Below are positions 7,967-16,909 of a stretch of DNA of 64,000 nt, one piece after another. Source of the DNA: Streptomyces sp. NBRC 109706 (lineage in GTDB: Bacteria > Actinomycetota > Actinomycetes > Streptomycetales > Streptomycetaceae); assembly GCF_000974485.1 (NCBI RefSeq), contig NZ_BBOM01000009.1, positions 62,001-126,000 of the forward strand, given 5' to 3'. A model generated the notes under the pieces. The model was not told the DNA's origin. It did no database searches and saw nothing but the letters and a program-made list of their open reading frames with translations. Each line of letters begins with the position of its first letter. The stretch's first letter is position 1. The position numbers and the translations under genes are program-made.

Positions 7967-8962
7967 ATGACCAGCCAAGCCGTGGCCCCACCCCGGGTCG
8001 CGCAGCGTCCGGAGAGCAAGCTCCGCAGCTATGCCCGACTGGGCAAACTGGACGTCTACGACTACTACCCGAGCATTGTGGTGGCGCTCTCCGCCGCGAT
8101 GTTCCCCCTCGCCCGGTTCGGCGCCGATGCCGCCGGGACGCTGGCGCTCTTCCTCTTCGGCGAGATCCTTGTCGTGATGGCGATGGTCGCCCTGGACGAC
8201 ATCACCGGCTACCACGACGGCAGCGACGCCGCCAACTACGGCCCGGACCATCCGTTGCGCAATGTGCTGCGCAAGCCCCTGGTGGCCGGCACGCTGACGC
8301 TGCGGGAGGCGCATCTCTTCGCCTGGGGCTGCGCCGGCGCGGGCGCCGCGCTCTGGGCGGCCGCCGTGGCGCTCGCCCCGCACCGGCCCGGCTGGGCGCT
8401 GATCCTGATCGGGGCGGTGTTCGTGATCGCCCTCCAGTACTCCTACGGCGTCAAGATCAGCTACCACGGCTTCCAGGAGATCTTCCTGGCCGGCCTCGGG
8501 GTCGGTCTCGTGGTGGCGCCCTACGCCCTGGTCGCCGGCGGGTTCTCCGGGTTCGTCCTGGTGCAGGGCGTGCTCTTCGGCTGCGGTCCACTGCTGTTCG
8601 GGGTGTACTCCAACACCAACGACATCGCCGGCGACCGGGCGGTGGGGCGGCGCACCGTGGCGGCCTCGGTCACGCCCCGGGGGAACGCGCTGTTCATCGG
8701 GCTGCTGTCGGCCGGCGAGTTCCTGGTCGGCGCGGTGGCCTCGCTGACCGGGGTGGCGCCCTGGTGGTTCGTGCTGGCCATGCTGCCGGTGACGGCGCTG
8801 CGGCTGCGGCAGTTCGGGCTCGGCTTCGGGCCCGGCCTCGGGCGGGGTCCCGGGCAGGGCGACATCATGCGGGCGCGGGCGCTCGGCTTCACCGTCCACC
8901 GGCTGTCCTTCGTGCTGCTGGTCGGGGTCAACATCGCGATCGGCGCCGGGGGTTGGGGATGA
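7967..8962 (+). CDS. UbiA-family membrane prenyltransferase
   Basis: 331 residues; ATG 10 bases after GGAGG. It is a multi-pass membrane protein with about eight or nine hydrophobic helices. UbiA enzymes transfer a prenyl chain from its diphosphate to an aromatic or other acceptor using two Asp-rich sites that bind Mg2+. Site 1 is ALDDITGYHDGSD (residues 76-87). Site 2 is NTNDIAGDR (216-224), matching the second DxxGD-type motif. The acceptor may be supplied by the neighbouring CoA ligase and aminotransferases. Some UbiA homologues are terpene cyclases, and this cannot be excluded. Its stop overlaps the next start (ATGA at 8959), so it belongs to the same operon as the FAD enzyme. Confidence 0.85.
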   Translation: MTSQAVAPPRVAQRPESKLRSYARLGKLDVYDYYPSIVVALSAAMFPLARFGADAAGTLALFLFGEILVVMAMVALDDITGYHDGSDAANYGPDHPLRNVLRKPLVAGTLTLREAHLFAWGCAGAGAALWAAAVALAPHRPGWALILIGAVFVIALQYSYGVKISYHGFQEIFLAGLGVGLVVAPYALVAGGFSGFVLVQGVLFGCGPLLFGVYSNTNDIAGDRAVGRRTVAASVTPRGNALFIGLLSAGEFLVGAVASLTGVAPWWFVLAMLPVTALRLRQFGLGFGPGLGRGPGQGDIMRARALGFTVHRLSFVLLVGVNIAIGAGGWG

Positions 8963-10344
8963 ACGCGAGCTCGGAGCCCGATCTGGACGTGGCGGTGGTG
9001 GGCGCCGGCATCGCCGGGCTGAGCGCCGCCGACGAACTGCGGCGCGCCGGCCGCGAGGTGCGGGTGTTCGAGGCGCACGACCGGGTCGGCGGCCGGATGC
9101 GCAGCCTGCGGAAGGACGGCTTCGTCATCGACGAGGGCGCCGAGCAGATCTCGTCCCAGGGCTACCGCGCCACCTGGCAGTTGGTGCGCCGGGTCGGCCT
9201 GCGCCCCGCCGAGGTGCCGGTGATCGGCCGGGGCATCGGCGTATGGCGGAACGGTCGGGCGCGTACCGGCGTCGGCGGCTCGTCGGCGGTGCTCACCGGG
9301 GCCGGGCTCGCCCCGCGTGCCCGGCCCGATCTGGCCAGGTTTCTGGCCTGGACGGCGCGGGCCGGCGACGCCCTGGACTGCGACCACCCCGAACGCACCC
9401 CGCTCGGCACGGAGACCGTCGCCGAGTTCGCCCGCCGCTATCACCCGGATCTGCACGACTATCTGCTGCAGCCGCTGACCGGCGCGTTCTTCGGCTGGCA
9501 CACCGCCAGATCAACGGCGGCGCCGGCCGTGAGCCTGCTGCGGGAGGTGGGCCCGGTCTCGGCCTGGCGCACCTACCGGGACGGCATGGACACCCTGGCC
9601 CGCCGGCTCGCCGCCGGGCTCGACGTCACCACCGGCAGCCAGGTGCGGGAGGTCGTCGCCGACGGGAACACGGCCCGACTCACCCTGGGCGAGGGGACGT
9701 TGACCGCGCGGGCCGTGGTGGTCGCGGTGCCGGCGCCGGTGGCGTCCCAGCTCTGTGTCAACGCCCCCGCCGGGGAACGGCGGTTCCTGGACGCCTGCTC
9801 GTTCACACCGGTGCTCAAGGTGAGTTGCGCGCTGCGCCGCCCGTTGGCGCCGCGCGGCCGGGGCGGGCCCTATGTCCTGCTCACCCCGGAGGCCGAGGAG
9901 GACACCCTGGCGGGGATCGTCGTCGACCACGCCAAGCATCCGGGGCGGGCGCCGGCCGGGCGCGGGCTGTTGAGCCTGATCGCCACCCCCCGGCAGGTGC
10001 CGACGCTGCTCGGCGCGCCGCCGGACGAGGTGGTCATGCGGCTCACCCGGGCCGGCGAGCGATTTGTGCCGGGGCTGACCGACGCGCTGCTTGAGGCGCG
10101 GGTGCACGCCTTCGCCCACGGTCTGCCCGAGGCGACGCCGACCGCGTTGGGGTTGCGCGCCGCGTTCCAGGACCGGGCGCCGGGCCCGGTGGAGTACGCC
10201 GGGGACTGGGTCGTGCTGCGTCCGGCCAGCGAGGGCGCGGTGCGTTCCGGGGCACTGGCCGCGGCGCGGGTGCTCAGCAGGCTGGGCGCCGAGGCGCGGG
10301 ACACCGCCCGGGCGTGGACACAAGAGGAAGGAGTCAGCCGGTGA
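8959..10344 (+). CDS. FAD-dependent amine-oxidase/protoporphyrinogen-oxidase-like enzyme
   Basis: 461 residues, ATGA overlap with the UbiA gene. The N-terminal dinucleotide motif is VAVVGAGIAGLSAADEL (11-27), with Glu38 ending the second strand to bind the FAD ribose, followed by DRVGGRMRSL, the usual second FAD motif. A C-terminal FAD contact resembles GDWVVLRPASEGAVRSG. Overall length and motifs match the NAD(P)-binding amine oxidase group, which includes protoporphyrinogen oxidase, phytoene desaturase and tailoring enzymes of natural products. In this operon it most likely oxidises or desaturates the prenylated or aminated intermediate (inference). No signal peptide, so cytosolic or membrane-associated. 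Confidence 0.83.
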   Translation: MNASSEPDLDVAVVGAGIAGLSAADELRRAGREVRVFEAHDRVGGRMRSLRKDGFVIDEGAEQISSQGYRATWQLVRRVGLRPAEVPVIGRGIGVWRNGRARTGVGGSSAVLTGAGLAPRARPDLARFLAWTARAGDALDCDHPERTPLGTETVAEFARRYHPDLHDYLLQPLTGAFFGWHTARSTAAPAVSLLREVGPVSAWRTYRDGMDTLARRLAAGLDVTTGSQVREVVADGNTARLTLGEGTLTARAVVVAVPAPVASQLCVNAPAGERRFLDACSFTPVLKVSCALRRPLAPRGRGGPYVLLTPEAEEDTLAGIVVDHAKHPGRAPAGRGLLSLIATPRQVPTLLGAPPDEVVMRLTRAGERFVPGLTDALLEARVHAFAHGLPEATPTALGLRAAFQDRAPGPVEYAGDWVVLRPASEGAVRSGALAAARVLSRLGAEARDTARAWTQEEGVSR

Positions 10345-11930
10345 GACCGCATGACATGGGGGTGCTCTTCGACGAGTGCGCCCGGCGGGGTGGCGCGACC
10401 GTGGTCCGTCTCGACCGTCCTTTCGATCTGCCGACGGAGCCACGGACCAGCTATGACCTGGCCCAACTCGCCACGCTTGTCGAGGAGACGGCCGGCTGGC
10501 TGGCCGCTGCCGGCGTGGGCGTCGGGGACCGGGTGGCGATCGTCAAGGACAACCACTGGGACTACGATCTGCTGGCCTGCGCCGCCATCAGGCTCGGCGC
10601 CGTGCCGGCCCAGCTGACCGCGCGGCTGACCGGCGAGCCGCTGATGGTGCTGCTGTCGCGGCTGAGCCCACGGCTGCTGGTCACCACGGCGGCGCTGCTG
10701 CGGCGGGAGCGCGCCGGCGGGCTCGACCCGGCGGGGTCGGCGGAGCGCACGGTGGTGCTGGACGGGCCGGCCGAGGGCGCGATCCCGGTGGACGCGGTGC
10801 ACGGCGGCGCCGCGCCCGCGCCCAGGACGCGGCACGATGACGAGCTTCTGGTCATCCACCACACCTCGGGCACCACCGGGGTGCCCAAGCTGGTGGGTCA
10901 CTCGACCAGGACGATCATCCACCAGCTGGCCCGTTTCGAGTCGGTGCGGCTGCCGAAGATCGCCGTCCGCCGGGACGACACGGTGGTCAACGCCAGCTCC
11001 TACGCACACGGTCGGACGTTCTGCTGGACGGCGAGCGTGTTCTGTCTGGCGCCCAGGGAGATCGCGATCCTCACCCGCCAGACCGTGGCCGAGGCGGATC
11101 TCTTCCTGCGCGCCCATCCGCCGACGGTGTTGGAGGCGCTGCCCGCCACCTTCGCCGAACTCCGGCCGCTGACCGCCCGGTTGGACCAGCCGTTCCGCCG
11201 GGTGCGGCTCTTTGTCAGCACCTATGACGCGGTGCATCCGCCGACGTTGCGCGCCTATCTGGGGGCCACCGGGCGGCGGGGCGCGGTGTGGATGCAGGGC
11301 TGGGGGCAGACGGAGACGGGCCCGTTGACGTTCCGTTTCCACACCCGGCGGGGGCTGCGTCGTACCGATGCCGCCGACGCCCGGAACCTGGGTCGTCCGG
11401 TGCCGTTCAGGACCCGGCTGCGGGTGGTCGATCCGAGGACGTTCGCGCCGCTGCCGCCGGGCAGGCCCGGGCTGGTGCTGGCCCGGACGGCGGCCCGCGC
11501 GCCGTCCTATATCGGGGAGGTGGGCCGCTGGCAGGCCAAGGCGCGGGGCGCCTGGTGGAACACGGGCGATATCGCCGTCCGCGACCGGTCGGGGGCGGTG
11601 CGGCTGCTGGACCGGGAGGTGGACCACGCGCCCGGGGTCAGCTGTCTCGAACTGGAGGATGTGCTGGAGAGCCGGCTGCCCTGGGTGCGGGAGTGTGTGG
11701 TGCTCACCCCGGCGGGCGGGCGCCCGCTGCCGGTGCTGGTCACGGCCGACGGGACGCTGGACGCGGTGGCGTTCAAGAGCGCCGTCGCCGACCTGACCCC
11801 GCTGGCCGAGCCGGTGGCCGTCACCGAGGCGACGGTGCCCCGCACCGGCACCGGGAAGGTCCGCCGGCAGGCGCTGCTGGAGCGGCTGACCGGCCGCTCC
11901 GACACCTCGGGCACCGGGCGGTGGACATGA
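10341..11930 (+). CDS. Class I adenylate-forming enzyme (acyl-CoA or aryl-CoA ligase-like)
   Basis: 529 residues. The GTG at 10341 overlaps the previous stop (GTGA) and follows AGGAAGGAG eight bases upstream. It activates a carboxylic acid as the acyl-AMP and normally passes it to CoA or a carrier protein. The A3 P-loop is HTSGTTGVPK (174-183); the A5 motif GWGQTETGP, the A7 motif NTGDIAVRDR and the A10 lysine in RTGTGKVRRQ are all visible, so it looks complete. No carrier protein gene is seen nearby, which favours transfer to CoA or use of the acyl-adenylate by a partner. Its position between the FAD enzyme and the methyltransferase, all with 4-base overlaps, makes it an integral member of this operon. 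Confidence 0.87.
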   Translation: MRPHDMGVLFDECARRGGATVVRLDRPFDLPTEPRTSYDLAQLATLVEETAGWLAAAGVGVGDRVAIVKDNHWDYDLLACAAIRLGAVPAQLTARLTGEPLMVLLSRLSPRLLVTTAALLRRERAGGLDPAGSAERTVVLDGPAEGAIPVDAVHGGAAPAPRTRHDDELLVIHHTSGTTGVPKLVGHSTRTIIHQLARFESVRLPKIAVRRDDTVVNASSYAHGRTFCWTASVFCLAPREIAILTRQTVAEADLFLRAHPPTVLEALPATFAELRPLTARLDQPFRRVRLFVSTYDAVHPPTLRAYLGATGRRGAVWMQGWGQTETGPLTFRFHTRRGLRRTDAADARNLGRPVPFRTRLRVVDPRTFAPLPPGRPGLVLARTAARAPSYIGEVGRWQAKARGAWWNTGDIAVRDRSGAVRLLDREVDHAPGVSCLELEDVLESRLPWVRECVVLTPAGGRPLPVLVTADGTLDAVAFKSAVADLTPLAEPVAVTEATVPRTGTGKVRRQALLERLTGRSDTSGTGRWT

Positions 11931-12766
11931 TGCCCGACCGGCCGCCGACGGCCGACCCGCACTATGTCTTCGCACCGCACCGGGTGCACAGCGGCGAGCA
12001 CCACCGATGGCTCTCGGCCGCGTTCGACCCGGTCACCCTGACCCGGCTGGCCGCCACCGGTGTCACCAGGGGCTGGCGCTGCCTCGATGTGGGCGCCGGC
12101 GGGGGCAGCGTGGCGCGCTGGCTGGCGGAGCGGGTGGTGCCCGAGGGCGTGGTGGTCGCCACCGATCTGGCGCCCTCGCCCGAGCTGACCGGGCCCGGGC
12201 TGCTGCCGCTGGCCCATGACATCGTGGCCGACCCGATGCCGCCGGGGCGGTTCGACCTGATCGTGGTGCGGCTGCTGCTCCAGCATCTGCCGGATCGACA
12301 GGCCGTGGTCGAGCGGCTGGCCGGGGCGTTGGCGCCCGGCGGCTGGCTGCAGATCGACGAGTTCGACGTCTCCTACGAGCCGCCGCTGCTGACCCCGCAT
12401 CCGCGTGCCGAGCTGCTGTACCGGAAGTTCCTGGCCGCCAAGGCGGCGGTGCTGCGCGAGGCCGGTGGCGATCCGCACTGGGGGCGGCAGGCGGCCTCGG
12501 CGATGCGCGACGCGGGGCTGGTGGAGATCGATCCGCGGCCGCATATCGAGCTGCGCACCCCCGAGTCGGCCAGCCTGCGGCTGCAGATCCACCACACCCA
12601 CCACCTCAGGGACCGGCTGCTGGCCGCCGGCCTGACGGACGGGGAACTGGCCGAGGTGCGGGCGGTGATGAACGATCCGTCGTTCCGCGCCGCGTCCAGC
12701 GTCTTCTACTCGGTGCAGGGTCGCCGTCCGCCGGTCGAAGCGGGAGGGCGGGCGTCTCACGAATAG
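11927..12766 (+). CDS. Class I SAM-dependent methyltransferase
   Basis: 279 residues. Two adjacent ATG codons (11927 and 11930) are possible; the first overlaps the ligase stop (ATGA). Motif I is LDVGAGGGSVARWLAE (53-68). The acidic post-I segment is VVATDLAPS, motif II-like is FDLIVVRLLLQHLPD, and motif III is APGGWLQIDEFD. The layout resembles UbiE/MenG-like and natural-product O- or C-methyltransferases. It ends the translationally coupled six-gene operon that starts at 5525, and its last 10 bases overlap the convergent DinB-like gene. The methyl acceptor cannot be deduced, but it is probably the product of the operon's earlier enzymes. Confidence 0.85.
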   Translation: MMPDRPPTADPHYVFAPHRVHSGEHHRWLSAAFDPVTLTRLAATGVTRGWRCLDVGAGGGSVARWLAERVVPEGVVVATDLAPSPELTGPGLLPLAHDIVADPMPPGRFDLIVVRLLLQHLPDRQAVVERLAGALAPGGWLQIDEFDVSYEPPLLTPHPRAELLYRKFLAAKAAVLREAGGDPHWGRQAASAMRDAGLVEIDPRPHIELRTPESASLRLQIHHTHHLRDRLLAAGLTDGELAEVRAVMNDPSFRAASSVFYSVQGRRPPVEAGGRASHE

Positions 12767-13269
12767 CCGGTGCGCCCGTCGAGCTGTTCGCGGATGAGGT
12801 CGAGATGGCCGGCGTGGCGGGCGGTCTCCTCCAGCATGTGCAGCAGCATCCAGCGCAGGCTCGCCCCGCCGTCGGGGAGGGTCAGGTTGCGGCCGGCGTC
12901 GTCCAGGGAGTGGGCCGCGGCGATCTCGTCGGTGACGGCGCACTGGCGGGTGTACTCGTCGAGCAGCCGGGCCAACGGGATGCCGTCGGCGCGCAGTCCG
13001 TCGTCCTCGACGCCGGAGTACTCCGGGTTGTCGGCGCGGGGGCGGTCGAGGAACTTCACCTCGAACCAGGAGTGCTCGACCCAGCGCAGATGGCGGACCA
13101 GTCCTGCCACGGTCATCAGTGGGGAGCCGGGCAGCACGGACCGGTGCGCGTCGGTCTCGGTCAGGTCCTCGCACTTCATCCGCACGATTCGGCGCTGGAG
13201 TTCCAACCAGCCGAGCAGTTGGGTGCGTTCGTCGGCGACCAGCGGCGGGCGTTCTCGCTCGTTCGGCAT
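12757..13269 (-). CDS. DinB-family (DUF664-like) protein
   Basis: 170 residues from the ATG at 13269, the first start giving a typical DinB-like N-terminus (LLGWLELQRRIVRMKCEDL). The four-helix-bundle metal-binding pattern is visible: a histidine in GLVRHLRWVEHSW (about 75-88) and paired histidines in LLHMLEETARHAGHLDLIR near the C-terminus. This pattern fits the DUF664/DinB_2 group, some members of which are thiol-dependent S-transferases (mycothiol-using in actinobacteria). Activity of this copy is unknown. It converges on the methyltransferase gene and overlaps it by 10 bases, so it is probably not part of that pathway. Confidence 0.82.
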   Translation of the reverse strand: MPNERERPPLVADERTQLLGWLELQRRIVRMKCEDLTETDAHRSVLPGSPLMTVAGLVRHLRWVEHSWFEVKFLDRPRADNPEYSGVEDDGLRADGIPLARLLDEYTRQCAVTDEIAAAHSLDDAGRNLTLPDGGASLRWMLLHMLEETARHAGHLDLIREQLDGRTGYS

Positions 13270-13348
13270 CCGGGTGAGTCTAGTAGGGCCCGGGGACGGC
13301 CGGGGGTCGTTGTTCCGTCGGCGGCGTCGGGGTGGTGTGCTCTTCCCC

Positions 13349-13735
13349 ATGGAACGGAGCACACCACCCCCGCCGCCGTCGGACGAGGACCGGGCGGCGG
13401 CCGAGCGGATCGAGCGGGCCAGGGACGAGGCGGAACGGCTCGCCGCCTCCCTCACCCGGCTCTGGGACGGCGTGGTGGACGCCGCCGCCGGCACCAACAA
13501 CGACGACGAGCACGATCCGGAGGGCGCGACCATCGCGTTCGAACGCGAACAGCTCAGGGCCAGAAGGGATCAGGTGCGCGCCGAGTTGGACGCCCTGAAC
13601 CTGGCCGCCGAACGACTCCGCGAGGGCCGCTACCGGGTGTGTGAACGCTGCGGCGGGCCGATCGCCCCCGGCCGTCTGGAGGCCCGGCCCACCGCCCGCA
13701 CCTGCGTGGAGTGCGCCGCCCGGACGCGGCGCTGA
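13349..13735 (+). CDS. TraR/DksA-type C4 zinc-finger protein
   Basis: 128 residues, ATG at 13349. An acidic, proline-rich head is followed by a long charged helical region (about 15-90) and a C-terminal zinc finger, CERCGG then TCVEC, spaced as C-x2-C-x17-C-x2-C. This is the DksA/TraR layout in which a coiled coil reaches the RNA polymerase secondary channel. Actinobacterial paralogues can carry Asp residues at the coil tip; here the central region reads DDEHDPEGAT (about 52-61), a plausible acidic tip. It probably modulates transcription, with or without (p)ppGpp. It diverges from the DinB-like gene with only 79 bases between starts and converges closely on gdhA. Confidence 0.85.
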   Translation: MERSTPPPPPSDEDRAAAERIERARDEAERLAASLTRLWDGVVDAAAGTNNDDEHDPEGATIAFEREQLRARRDQVRAELDALNLAAERLREGRYRVCERCGGPIAPGRLEARPTARTCVECAARTRR

Positions 13736-13759
13736 CCACCCCCCACATGCGATGAGGGT

Positions 13760-15103
13760 TCAGATCAGGCCGAGGGAGAGCATGGCGTCGGCGACCTTGG
13801 TGTAGGCGGCGATATTGGCGCCGGCCACATAGTTGCCCGGCATGCCGTACTCCTCGGCGGTCCGGGCGCAGCTGGTGTGGATGCCGCGCATGATCTCCTG
13901 CAACCGGCGCTCGGAGTAGTCGAAGCTCCAGGAGTCGCGGGAGGCGTTCTGCTGCATCTCCAGCGCCGAGGTGGCGACGCCGCCCGCGTTGGCCGCCTTG
14001 CCGGGGCCGTAGGCGACGCCGGCGTCCTGGAAGATCCGGATGCCCTCGGGCGTGGTGGGCATGTTGGCGCCCTCGCCGACCGCGCGGCAGCCGTTCTCGA
14101 CCAGCAGCGCCGCCTCCTTGCCGGTGATCTCGTTCTGGGTGGCGCAGGGCAGGGCCACCTGGCAGGGGATGTCCCAGACCTGTCGGCCGGGGACGAACCT
14201 GGCGTGGCGGACGGTGTCGGCGTAGACGTCGAGCCGGGCGCGCCGTTCTTCCTTGATCTCCTTGAGCAGGGCGACGTCGATGCCCTTCTCGTCGTGGACA
14301 TAGCCGCCGGAGTCGGAGCAGCCGACCACCTTGGCGCCGAGCTGGTGGGCCTTCTCTATGGCGTAGATGGCGACATTGCCGGAGCCCGAGACGGTGACGG
14401 TCTTGCCCTCCAGGCTGTCGCCCCTGGCCAGCAGCATCTCCTGGACGAAGAAGACACAGCCGTAGCCGGTGGCCTCGGCGCGGACCTGGGCGCCGCCGTA
14501 GGTGAGGCCCTTGCCGGTGAGCACGCCGGACTCGTAGCGGTTGGTGATCCGCTTGTACTGGCCGAAGAGATAGCCGATCTCGCGGCCGCCGACGCCGACA
14601 TCACCGGCCGGCACGTCGGTGTACTCGCCGATGTGCCGGTGCAGTTCGGTCATGAAGCTCTGACAGAACCGCATCACCTCGCGGTCCGAGCGGCCCTTGG
14701 GGTCGAAGTCGGCGCCACCCTTGCCGCCGCCGATGGGCAGCCCGGTCAGCGCGTTCTTGAAGATCTGCTCGAAGCCGAGGAACTTGACGGTGCCGAGCCG
14801 GACGGAGGGGTGGAAGCGCAGGCCGCCCTTGTAGGGGCCGAGAGTGCTGTTGAACTCGACGCGGAAGCCACGGTTGATATGGATCTCGCCGCGGTCGTCC
14901 TCCCAGGGGACGCGGAAGATGATCTGCCGTTCGGGCTCGCAGAGGCGGGCGACGATCTTGGCGTCGGTGTACCGGGGGTGCTTGCCGAGGACGGGGCCGA
15001 TGCTCTCCAGCACCTCCCGGACGGCCTGGTGGAACTCGTCCTCCCCCGGGTTCCTGGCCAGTACCTCGGCATAGACACTCTCTGACCTCTCGTGCAAAGG
15101 CAC
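13760..15103 (-). CDS. gdhA: NADP-type glutamate dehydrogenase
   Basis: 447 residues from the GTG at 15103, chosen because GGAGG lies five bases upstream and the product then starts like other hexameric bacterial GDHs (VPLHERSESVYAEVL). It reductively aminates 2-oxoglutarate with ammonium to glutamate. Seen motifs are YKGGLRFHPSV (substrate lysine), the glycine-rich LPIGGGKGGADFDPKG containing the catalytic lysine, and a Rossmann motif VSGSGNVAIYAIEKA for the cofactor. Length is as expected for the hexameric class, not the large NAD-type enzyme. It converges on the DksA-like gene, with 24 bases between stops. It has its own upstream region of about 250 bases, including the palindrome ctgtatacag. 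Confidence 0.95.
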   Translation of the reverse strand: MPLHERSESVYAEVLARNPGEDEFHQAVREVLESIGPVLGKHPRYTDAKIVARLCEPERQIIFRVPWEDDRGEIHINRGFRVEFNSTLGPYKGGLRFHPSVRLGTVKFLGFEQIFKNALTGLPIGGGKGGADFDPKGRSDREVMRFCQSFMTELHRHIGEYTDVPAGDVGVGGREIGYLFGQYKRITNRYESGVLTGKGLTYGGAQVRAEATGYGCVFFVQEMLLARGDSLEGKTVTVSGSGNVAIYAIEKAHQLGAKVVGCSDSGGYVHDEKGIDVALLKEIKEERRARLDVYADTVRHARFVPGRQVWDIPCQVALPCATQNEITGKEAALLVENGCRAVGEGANMPTTPEGIRIFQDAGVAYGPGKAANAGGVATSALEMQQNASRDSWSFDYSERRLQEIMRGIHTSCARTAEEYGMPGNYVAGANIAAYTKVADAMLSLGLI

Positions 15104-15242
15104 GGCGTCCTCCAACTCCTGGCATCCCAAAGGACCCCACGCGGGGGTTCCGTCGGGAGGGTGATCGTGCTCCGAGCCTGGCACAGGGCACGACGCTGTG
15201 CCTGCTGACTCGGGCGCTCGGGCGATAACGCGGCCCTTGTCA

Positions 15243-15252
15243 CTGTATACAG
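15243..15252. promoter_or_regulatory. Perfect 10-bp palindrome upstream of gdhA
   Basis: CTGTATACAG at 15243-15252 is a perfect inverted repeat in the otherwise GC-rich leader region, about 140 bases before the gdhA start. Its GTATAC core resembles operators of some GntR-family repressors. No regulator is identified; this is a candidate site only. Confidence 0.3.
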
Positions 15253-15338
15253 CCAGCTAGCGGGCGCGAAAGGGGTGGGTGACCGGCCGGAATGCCCGGG
15301 TGGGAACAGTGCACGTTTTCTGGGCTCGCGCAACGGCG

Positions 15339-15371
15339 GACGCCCCGGCACGGGTCGGGTGCCGGGGCGTC
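15339..15371 (-). terminator. Hairpin terminator of the GH20 gene
   Basis: A perfect 13-base stem (15339-15351 with 15359-15371) around a seven-base loop lies 27 bases past the GH20 stop on the minus strand. It would separate GH20 transcription from the downstream gdhA promoter. Confidence 0.75.
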
Positions 15372-15397
15372 GGGGGCTGTCTCTCAGCGGGTGCCGG

Positions 15398-16909
15398 TCA
15401 GGGCGCGGACAGCGGGCGGTAGTGGACGTCGAGGGCGTCGAGCAGCGGGAGGTGTCCGGTCAGCCGCGCCCGGAATTCGGCGAAGTCCCGTTCCGCCGAC
15501 GACCAGCCGGTCTCGGCGATGGCCGCCAGCCGGGGAAACGCCCGCCATTCCACGTCCGCCGGCGTCGGGAGGTATTCGCTCCACAACTGTCCCTGGATGC
15601 CGAGCGCGGAGGCCGGCGGCTGGTAGCCGTGGACCCTGGCGAGCGGGAGTCCGGTGCCGATGGCCAGGGGTTCGGCCGGATCGCCGCTCTCCGCGTAGTC
15701 GAGATAGGTGTACTGCTGGGGGACGGCGACCAGGTCGAGGCCCGCGCGTTGGGCGAGCGCCACCCGCTCCTGGTTCTGCCAGGCGAAGACGGCCGCGCCC
15801 TCGGGCACGCCCTCCTCGATCAGCTCGTCCCAGACGGCGACCCGCCGTCCGCGCTTGGTCAGATGGTCGGCCAGCCGCCCCGACCACCAGCCCAGCAGCC
15901 GCTCGGGACCGGCCAGGCCCTCGGCCGCCGCCCGTTCGCGTGCCTCAGGGCTGGCCACCCACTCGTGGGTGGGCACCTCGTCGCCGCCGATATGCACGTA
16001 CTCGAACGGGAAGACGTCCAGCAGCTCGTCCAGCACATCGGTGACGAACTCCACCGTCCGCTCACGGGCGTTGAGCACATGGCGGGAGATGCCCCATTCG
16101 ATGCGCACCGGCAGTTGGCGGGCGGGGTCGTTGCCGAGCCAGGGGTAGGCCGAGATGGCGGCCTGCATATGGCCCGGCGCGTCGATCTCGGGCATGATCC
16201 GCACCCCGCGCGCGGCCGCGTGGTCGACCAGTTCGCGCAGCTCGCGCTGGGTGTAGAAGCCGCCGTGCGGCACGGAGTCGGCGCGCCCCTCGCGCGCGTG
16301 GCCGACCACGGAACCGGTGCGGTGCGCGCCGATCTCGGTGAGCAGCGGATAGCGCGCCACCTCGAACCGCCATCCCTGGTCGTCGGTGAGGTGGAGATGG
16401 AGGGTGTTCAGCTTGTAGAGCGCCATCAGGTCGACATAGCGACGCAGGAACGACAGCGGGAACCAGTGCCGCGCCACGTCCAGATGGGAGCCGCGCCAGG
16501 CGTAGCGCGGCCGGTCCTCGATCTCCACCAGCGGCAGGCCGCCGTCGCGCCAGAGCTGGCGCAGGGTCTGGACCGCCCAGCGCAGGCCCGTCGCGGTGGC
16601 GGCGGCGCCGCGCGCGCCCTGCTCGTCGACCACCAACCGGTAGCCCTCGTCGCCGAGCGTCGCGTCGTCCCGCAGGGTCAGCTCGACGCCGGGCCCCGAG
16701 CCGGTGAGGCCGAGGTATCCGCGGACCAACCCGGCGATGTCGTCCGGTGCTTGGACGCCCGCTTCGGGGCCGAGGACGAGGCGCCCCGGACGTGTCCGCA
16801 GCGTCTCGGGGCGGGGGATGAGGGGCGGCGCCCCGCCGGTGTTCCCGCCGGTGTTCTCGCTGGTCTCGCCGGTGGTGGCTGTTGTGGTCTGCTGCGCGTC
16901 GTCCCGCAC
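15398..16909 (-). CDS. GH20 beta-N-acetylhexosaminidase
   Basis: 503 residues from the GTG at 16909, preceded by CGGGAG eight bases upstream; a longer reading from the ATG at 17002 has no good ribosome site. It removes terminal GlcNAc or GalNAc from oligosaccharides, probably chitobiose. An N-terminal GH20b-like domain (about 30-135) precedes the TIM barrel starting YAWRGSHLDVARHWFP. Catalytic motif HIGGDEVP contains the Asp-Glu pair that positions the acetamido group and donates the proton. LHLHLTDDQGWRFEV and MPEIDAPGHM are further family motifs. There is no signal peptide, so it probably acts on imported sugars in the cytoplasm. It diverges from the exported isomerase-like gene. Confidence 0.92.
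   Translation of the reverse strand: MRDDAQQTTTATTGETSENTGGNTGGAPPLIPRPETLRTRPGRLVLGPEAGVQAPDDIAGLVRGYLGLTGSGPGVELTLRDDATLGDEGYRLVVDEQGARGAAATATGLRWAVQTLRQLWRDGGLPLVEIEDRPRYAWRGSHLDVARHWFPLSFLRRYVDLMALYKLNTLHLHLTDDQGWRFEVARYPLLTEIGAHRTGSVVGHAREGRADSVPHGGFYTQRELRELVDHAAARGVRIMPEIDAPGHMQAAISAYPWLGNDPARQLPVRIEWGISRHVLNARERTVEFVTDVLDELLDVFPFEYVHIGGDEVPTHEWVASPEARERAAAEGLAGPERLLGWWSGRLADHLTKRGRRVAVWDELIEEGVPEGAAVFAWQNQERVALAQRAGLDLVAVPQQYTYLDYAESGDPAEPLAIGTGLPLARVHGYQPPASALGIQGQLWSEYLPTPADVEWRAFPRLAAIAETGWSSAERDFAEFRARLTGHLPLLDALDVHYRPLSAP

Noticed and set aside
14746..15351. Alternative frames and an N-terminal extension around the gdhA start
   Set aside because: GGAGG placed five bases before the GTG at 15103 and normal family length support the shorter start; the other frames have Arg/Ser/Pro-rich shadow sequence.
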